Assembly: GCA_015501595.1 (NCBI GenBank)
Contig: JADNRX010000693.1
Location: forward strand, 1 to 26,438
Source: Hymenopellis radicata
Lineage: Eukaryota; Basidiomycota; Agaricomycetes; Agaricales; Physalacriaceae
DNA: 26,438 nucleotides
Direction of reading: 5' to 3'
A model generated the notes under the pieces. The model made no database searches and was not told the origin of the DNA. It saw only the letters and a list, made by a program, of their open reading frames with translations. Shown here in pieces: positions 20,446 through 26,438 of the stretch; the first letter of the stretch is position 1; each line of letters opens with the position of its first letter. A program made the translations under genes and the position numbers.

Positions 20446-22584
20446 TTACTTTTCCCGGACGAAATGGATCTGGCTGCTCTCAGCGGCCACGGGCGGGTTG
20501 TTGAGAATGAGCTGCCGTGCAGCCTCCGACTGGGCTCCATGGAGCATTCAAATGGAATGGGTGAACTGAAGAGTGCGCAAGTTAACAACGAGAGAAGAGA
20601 TGTAGGTTCAGCAGGACTTACCTAACAATGCCGTCTGTATATTTCCCTTCGATTTCTACCTCGTTGCCAAACTTGTCTTTGGCTTTGCCGAGGCGAAACA
20701 CCGCAAGAATGGATGCTATCGCGATCCACATGCTGGCGTCTGCAGCCCAGCGCCCGACACAGATACTAGAAGTGATGGTGTGTTAGGAATGACTGATGCG
20801 AGGTGCTCATGGCATACCGACGACCAAATCCAAACACCGGCGGCCTGTCGTCTGAGATAGTTCCCTCCGGAGTGATGAAGCGTTCAGGATTGAACTCATA
20901 TGGATTAGCGTAAAACCGTTCGTCGCGAGACATCGCCCTGTAGCCCGAAAATTATGAGCAAGTCTTTCTTGGGTATAAGGCGGAGGAGCGCCCACCATTG
21001 GTTGTAGATGATCGTTGTACCTATCACACAAAAGTGATAAAGATAAGTTGTTGTGATTCGCTAGCAAGACCGTCAAACGCGCTGACCTTTGGGAATGAAG
21101 TACCCCTTGTATACATCGTCTTCTGTGCTGGAATGAGGCACGCCTAGACTCGGTCACAGATTGGAGAGTTGATGCACGGCGAACTTGCCTAATGGGAATG
21201 GACCGTGCCAGCGCAGGACTTCTCGGACAAGCGCTTCCACGTACACAAGCGAGTCCCGATCTTCAAACGTCGGCAGTCGGTCGTTTCCAATCACTGCGTC
21301 GATCTCGGCCTGCGCCTTGGCCTGTATATGGGGGAACTGTATCATCACGAGGGTAAACGACAGCAATACGGAGAGGACCTGAAGCACTTTTGAGTTGACG
21401 AAAAAAGCGCATGCAAATTATGACGAACGGTCTCCATCGCAGCAGCAAAGGTAGTAACACCAACAGCTTTGACGACGTCTTCCGGGACATGGTGAGCACC
21501 CTCCACCGCGTTTTTTTTCTATCATGTCAACGTCCAGCACGGCACGGCAGTTCCAGTCTCCTAAAAATCTGTTAAGGGCGAGGAAATGGAAGTAGTGACG
21601 CGTCCGAACCATGGATTTCTTGACCGAGTTGTAGGGGAAATTCTGGACCTGTCTCAGAAGTTTACGAGAGTAAGCACAGCGCTTGTGCAGTTTCCGGAAG
21701 AATGGGCAGAGGGATCCATGGTGGTATGTGTCGCACTACAGTTGCATGAGCTGGGGTAGAACACGATTCGACACGACTCACGCGGTGGGCACATGTTGAG
21801 TAGATTCGTTCCAGGGAATAGCGCGCCAGAGAACAATCCAATTGTTTCGTAGGTCAGCTCGAGGAGTTCATCTGCGGGCTCCGCGTTGTGTCCATAGACG
21901 GCATATGTCATGACGGATGCGGGGAAGCTAATTACGCGTTAGTTGACTCTGGGGGCGAAAATCATCAAGACTCACAGTTTGAAATGCTCCTCGAACTGTT
22001 TTTGATCAGTTAAGAGATCGTGTAGAAGCGCCTTGCATTTGTTCAGGTGGACGGGATGTAAGACACTAGTCTTCTTCGCGTCGTAGGCGTTGTTGCATGA
22101 TACGGCGGTCGCGACGCCATTCCTCGCCGTAATGTTTGAGCCCCATGTTAATGTGCCAACCCGCCCTATAAGTAAAGGGTTAGAAGACGCGACAAGACTT
22201 GAAGAAGGACTTACATTCCCATGACGGTGATCTCTGGACGATCAGAATATATTCTGGAGCGCTTCGCGAGAAGATCTTCTGCGACTTCCGCAGAATTGAT
22301 GACGACCAAGTTTTGTCCAAGCGCGTGCACGTACATGATATCGCCTACAGTACGTGTAAACGGCGCACTTCAAGAAAACGAATGTACCAACCATGTTTCT
22401 GTGCCCATTCCTGGAACGTGAGCCATTGGAATGAACTCGGAAGGTCAAGCAGGTTGCCGATAATAGGGTATGCCTTGGGTCCAGGGGGATAGGGAGCAAT
22501 AACACGGCGACTCGGCTTGAAGAGTACCAGGCAAACGAGGCCTACCAGGACGGCCCAAGCAGTAGGGGAGTCAGTCAGCGCCAT
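20446..22584 (-). CDS. Cytochrome P450 B, paralogue of P450 A, frame-broken
   Basis: ER-anchored P450 close to P450 A. Exons: 22584-22392, 22344-22215, 22165-21976, 21927-21782, 21735-21610, 21560-21429, 21378-21189, 21143-21087, 21020-20996, 20937-20818, 20765-20622, 20565-20446; many equal the P450 A exons to the base (193, 146, 190, 57, 25, 120, 144). Motifs: PYPPGPKAYPIIGN, I-helix AAMET (Ala for the usual Gly), VREVLRWHG, FNPERF and FGFGRRICVGR. Five single-base lesions: gain at 22069-22077 (creates TAG), gain at 21694-21697, loss at 21526-21530, gain in the T8 run 21511-21518, loss in the GGG at 20532-20534. Net length after these would be about 523 residues. The intron after exon 7 has a GC donor (gcaagt). 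All motifs and splice sites survive, so error or very recent inactivation. Confidence 0.85.
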
Positions 22585-22883
22585 ATGTGAACGAGCTGAG
22601 GGTGAGCGCAGGATTGACGCTTATAACAACCATGCCAATCAGCGCCCAAAGGAGGGCAATGATGGCGGGGGCAGAACCAATTTCAAACCTGGCCGGCCTT
22701 TAACCGGCTGAACTAGCTCGTGATCTGCCATGCTGGCTCACTTGTCACCCCTGCACATTTTTGGCGCGCCCAGATGCTTAGGCTATGGGGGCACTGTCAC
22801 TGGGGGTAATTGGGCGGTGATACTAACTCCCATCTACAAATACTATATACGAACTCTTCATACTCTTCATGATCTAAACCAGG
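22585..22883. promoter_or_regulatory. Shared divergent promoter of P450 B and P450 C
   Basis: Two P450 genes start back to back with only 299 bases between start codons. TATA-like elements face each way: TTATAA at 22621-22626 (37 bases before the P450 B start) and TATATA at 22844-22849 (about 35 bases before the P450 C start). The arrangement suggests co-expression. Confidence 0.5.
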
Positions 22884-24958
22884 ATGAAATGCCACCGCGA
22901 GTCCGACGCGTACCTTTCTCGCGGAGCTACCCTTCAACAGTTTCTCTCTCGCAGCCTGTGGTGTGGGCCTTCTCGTCGCGCTCCTATTTTATTCGGCGAC
23001 CAAAAGCTCGCCTTCCTCCTGGTCCTCGAGGCTGGCCGATTATCGGAAACCTTTTCGACTTGCCTGCCGCCGCCGACCCCATACCTTGGACGCCTCATAG
23101 GGAGAAGTATGGTACGCGTCGCTTTTGCAGAACCTCGTAACCTTCCTCATAACGAATAGGGCCTGTCAGTTCCGTGAGCGTTCTGGGCAACAACATCGTC
23201 CTGTTGAATGATCTCAAATCATGTACGGAGCTCCTTGATAAACGGTCTTCACTCTATTCTGGACGTCCGTTCTTTCCTTTTGCTAGTGGCTTGTAAGTCA
23301 TTTGACGCATTTGACGCTTGAATGTAACTCTTTCGGGTGCTCAGAGTCGGATGGACCAGCAAATGATCATGGCCCAGCCTGGAGATCACTTCCGCAGAAT
23401 GAGGACACTCTTGAAATCACACATCGGGTCGCCAGCAGCAGCGTCGCCTTTCTATCCCATCCAGGAGTTGGAAACTAGACGCCTCATACTTCGCGTCTCG
23501 AAACGCCCAGACGAACTGATTCCCCAGCTGCGAACGTATAATTCATTTCTATCCCCACGTTGCTATTCACTAACACCTATTGCAGTGCAGCTGGAGCCAT
23601 AGCACTCCACATATCGCATGGCTACCAAGTTGAGACCGAAAAACCGGACATACTAGTCAACTTGGTGGAAAACGCCGCCAAAGATTTCTTCAAGGCTACA
23701 ATGCCAGGTGCATGGTTCATCGATATATTCCCTTGGAGTACGTGTTCCTTTGTATCTGATCCGTGGTTTTCTCATCTCAGTTTATAGTGAAGCACCTTCC
23801 TCGGTGGTTTAAGTTTCACAAGGTCGCCGCAGAATTCCGTGAACGTAACTTCGCGCAAACAGAACGCCCGTATCAGTTTGTGAGGGGTGAAATCGTATGT
23901 CCTAGCATCATGCCTGTGTTCCTTGATCCTCAAATATTCTCAGGCTGCAGGATGTGCTGAACCGTCGTTCACGTCTCTCGCTCTTGGAGAAAATCCCGAA
24001 CCGGCCACCGAGTATGCCCTCAAGTTTGCGGCCACTGCGATATACGGCGGTGGATCTGACCCAGTACGTCTCCATGAAACCTGAACGGCCAATACTAATA
24101 TCGCATTCAGGCGTGGGCGCTTTAAGTGCGTTTGTTCTACTGCTGGTGATGCACCCAGAGTGCCAGCAACGTGCACGAGCCGAACTCGACGCCGTGGTAG
24201 GCACCAAGAGGCTCCCGGTAGTGACTGATCGCCCTCGTCTTCCGTACATCGAAGCCATCATCAAAGAAGTCTTCAGATGGCACTGTGTTGGACGCATTGG
24301 TGAGTTTCGCATCTTCGTGATGGTGATGTGGAATCTTGATATCATGGTTCACAGGCATACCCCATCGAGTAACAGATGATGATCACTACAACGGTTTCCT
24401 TATCCCCAAAGACGCGCTCATCCTTCCTCACATGTGGTAAGCAGTCCCCACTTACAATTCGAATCGTGTCGACTCGTTTATCTAGGAACATCACCCATGA
24501 TCCCGAACTGTACTCCTCCCCAGATGCATTCAATCCAGACAGGTTCCTCGGTGAACGCCCTGAGCTAGATCCCTCGACGTATCTCTTTGGATTCGGCAGA
24601 AGGTGGGTTCCACACTAATCCCGCTGTTCCTCGCCTTGACCGTCTTGGTAGAGCGTGCCCGGGCAAGGACCTTGCCCATTCGCACATGTTCATCACCATC
24701 GCTATGATACTGACTGTGTACACGATAGGGAACCCAAGAACGAACGCGGGGAAGAGATCGAACCGGTTTGCGAGTTCTTACCGGGCACGGTCAGGTGCGC
24801 ATCGTCCTCTATTTATGGGAGTTTTTTGCTGATTGTGGTATAGCCATCCTCGTCCCTTTGGTTATACACTCCAGGTCCGTTCAGCGGAGGCACAAGCATT
24901 GATTAACTCTATTGAAGAGGAGGCTCCGCGGCGGCCAAGCGATGGGTACAAATTGTGA
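22884..24958 (+). CDS. Cytochrome P450 C, frame-broken
   Basis: A P450 of a different subfamily from A and B, in the agaricomycete group with an LPPGPRGWPIIGN hinge. Eleven exons: 22884-23111, 23160-23292, 23345-23535, 23586-23737, 23788-23894, 23944-24063, 24111-24299, 24355-24436, 24486-24602, 24652-24794, 24844-24958, about 525 residues if the lesions are ignored. Motifs: I-helix YGGGSDP (Gly retained, unlike A and B), K-helix IKEVFRWH, FNPDRF, and the heme loop FGFGRRACPGK. Five apparent one-base indels: gain in TTT at 22941-22943, gain in AAAA at 23002-23005, loss in AAA at 23361-23363, loss at 24111-24112 at an exon edge, loss in GGG at 24728-24730. Four lie in homopolymers. The exact start is uncertain because a lesion follows it closely; 22884 gives a plausible N-terminus leading into the membrane anchor. 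Confidence 0.83.
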
Positions 24959-26160
24959 TATTTAAATGAGAGATGGCTCATGATGATTTGTACGGGAGTC
25001 TGTCGAATGTGTACGTCGACGTGGCCATTTCCTATCGTTAGGTTGGATCTTTAGAAAAGAGTAAGGTCCTTGGGAATATATTTTACCCTAAGACGCAGTA
25101 GTCAGTAAACGCTCGAAGGAAGGAAGCAGCAAGTAAGTCGTACCTCTTAAGGCCCATTCATCATTCGAACCAAAATGTGAAGCAGGGGTTCGCAGGACCA
25201 TTAAAGCCGGCAATAAAGAGGTCGAATCCGAAGACCAAGTATAGGTATCGCGACCAACGATCTTCCCTGTGAGACAATCTTTTTTCGACACAGGTCCCGA
25301 GCGCTCAAAGCAAGAGTGACTCCGGAAACGGCCATGAATGCGTCCTTCTTGGTTTGACGGACAAGTGCCAAGAATGCTCTCCCTTTTCAGTGCGCGACTT
25401 CTTCCAAACACATCCTATCAGAACGCCTTGCTGTACTCTGCACTTGCCCCGATTACTGTTGTAGCAATTCGTGTACATCGTGTCCAATTTTCGCGTGTAG
25501 ATGTATGATTCGCCGGCGCATACGTTGGGTCCGACCAATGATACCCCTACGTTCATCTGCACGTACACCTCTCTCGCGATCTTCAGTGTCAATGCTAGAT
25601 GATGTCGACCATAAATGGGGGCATTCCATGGAAAGTTCCTCTCAGTGTTTCTGCCTGACGACTTGTTGATTTGGCTCCAGCAACAGCCTGAACCTCGTGA
25701 ATGTGACAATCGGGTACACAGGCCTTTAATGCGGCATGATGACGGTAAATTCGCCTAGCTGGAGTGTCATGGAGGACGACAAGTGGCAGAGCGAACTTTG
25801 AAACTGACAAGCTTTGAATGCCACTTCGTCAATATCGAACTTTCAAATGTAGTGTTATCTTTCAGGGAAACTTTGCTCCTGGATATTAGTCTCTCGAAGT
25901 CAAAGGGTACTTACTTACCCCCACACCTTGAAAATTCAAAGGCACTCGACCTGAGTACCGTAACATCATCAATTACTCCGCAACATCATCCTCATTACTA
26001 GCTCTGCTTCCTGCCGTCAGAACGCGTAGTCAAAATCGCAGTCTCCACAGTCACTAGACCAGCGCCGTCGCATGATTGGGTAGGTTTGGGGTAGGTACCC
26101 TTCAGTTACTGTATCTGATAAAGAGGCGAGTTCAATGACACGTCTTCCTCATCGCGATCA
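24959..26160. other. Long stretch before OMT3, nothing recognised
   Basis: About 1.2 kb with no gene I can support. Minus-strand frames at 25305-25709 (134 codons) and 25595-25810 (71 codons) overlap and could be parts of one broken frame, but neither shows a known motif. The last 150 bases should be the OMT3 promoter, with gataaag near 26117 as a possible TATA-like element. Confidence 0.45.
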
Positions 26161-26438
26161 TGGCCCCTACCGCTCTGGACGCGCTCATTGACATCCTTTC
26201 ATCTCAGGTGAAGACGTTCCAAACAGCGTACACGGACTCAGGACAGCCAGTTCCTTCCATCGACGAGCCGTGGCGTCCTAGTACTCTGGACGCCAACCCA
26301 GCACTTATACAGACGAGGAAGCTGATTGTTGCAGCAGCGTATCAGCTTATATCTACTGTTCGGTCGCCCCATCGAGGTCATGCAGGAAGGCGCGTTCGCA
26401 GCGTTCACCTCTGTTGCTTTGGCATATGTCGAAGACAA
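26161..26438 (+). CDS. O-methyltransferase OMT3, 5' part only, cut by the window edge
   Basis: First exon of another Methyltransf_2 gene. The start MAPTALDALIDILSSQVKTF parallels OMT2 (MASPLAPLLEIITSQVKTL), and the shared block LIVAAAYQLISTVRSP matches IIVAAAAQLIATVRSP. From 26284 onward it is almost identical to the left edge of the window (OMT1), so it shows what the missing OMT1 start probably looks like. The frame breaks at the CCCC run 26367-26370, where OMT1 has CCC (84-86) and reads on correctly into IEVMQEGAF. That makes an inserted C here the likely fault. The gene continues beyond the window. Confidence 0.85.
26284..26438 (+). repeat. Right copy of the near-identical direct repeat (partner 1-154)
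   Basis: Same sequence as the left window edge with two synonymous transitions and one C-run length difference. The distance between copies is 26,283 bases. Sequence upstream of 26284 (the OMT3 start and promoter) has no counterpart here because the window begins inside the left copy. Confidence 0.95.

Noticed and set aside
25305..25810. Two overlapping minus-strand frames as a frameshifted gene
   Set aside because: They can be imagined as one broken product, but no family or conserved motif supports it.
1..26438. CRISPR arrays, tRNA or rRNA genes, transposons with terminal inverted repeats
   Set aside because: No regularly spaced repeats, no recognisable RNA gene and no transposase or terminal repeat structure were seen while reading both strands.

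Overview
The window looks like nuclear DNA of an agaricomycete fungus (Basidiomycota). Genes are cut by many short introns (about 45-70 nt, nearly all GT-AG) and often have more than ten exons. Two genes encode the seven-helix DUF6534 membrane family, which is characteristic of mushroom-forming fungi. I built exon models by hand from splice signals, conserved motifs and comparison of the paralogues inside the window.

Layout, left to right: O-methyltransferase OMT1, 5' end missing (+, 1-1631); spindle checkpoint protein Mad1 (-, 2572-4707); a secreted ML/NPC2-like lipid-binding protein (+, 5515-6245); a possible small secreted peptide (-, 6745-6894); DUF6534-A (-, 8114-9704); cytochrome P450 A (-, 10492-12698); DUF6534-B (-, 14058-15676); an intact O-methyltransferase OMT2 (+, 16432-18199); a UbiA-type aromatic prenyltransferase (-, 18623 to at least 19953); P450 B (-, 20446-22584); P450 C (+, 22884-24958); and the start of OMT3 (+, from 26161).

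From about 8 kb onward the genes look like a secondary-metabolite cluster. UbiA could prenylate an aromatic acid or phenol, the P450s could oxidise ring or chain, and the O-methyltransferases could cap hydroxyls. The two DUF6534 membrane proteins are embedded among them with unknown role. No polyketide synthase, terpene synthase or NRPS is seen here, so the aromatic core would come from primary metabolism or from genes outside the window. P450 A/B, DUF6534-A/B and OMT1/2/3 are paralogous sets, so the locus has grown by local duplication.

Two features need a second look. First, bases 1-154 recur almost exactly at 26284-26438: the window starts and ends inside near-identical OMT genes about 26.28 kb apart, which means either a tandem duplication or an assembly overlap. 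Second, single-base indels break the frames of OMT1, P450 B, P450 C and OMT3 (and Mad1 once), while five genes between 5.5 and 18.2 kb are perfectly clean. The broken genes keep their motifs and splice sites and many lesions lie in homopolymers, which favours residual sequencing error in the flanks over true gene death, but the sequence alone cannot settle it.
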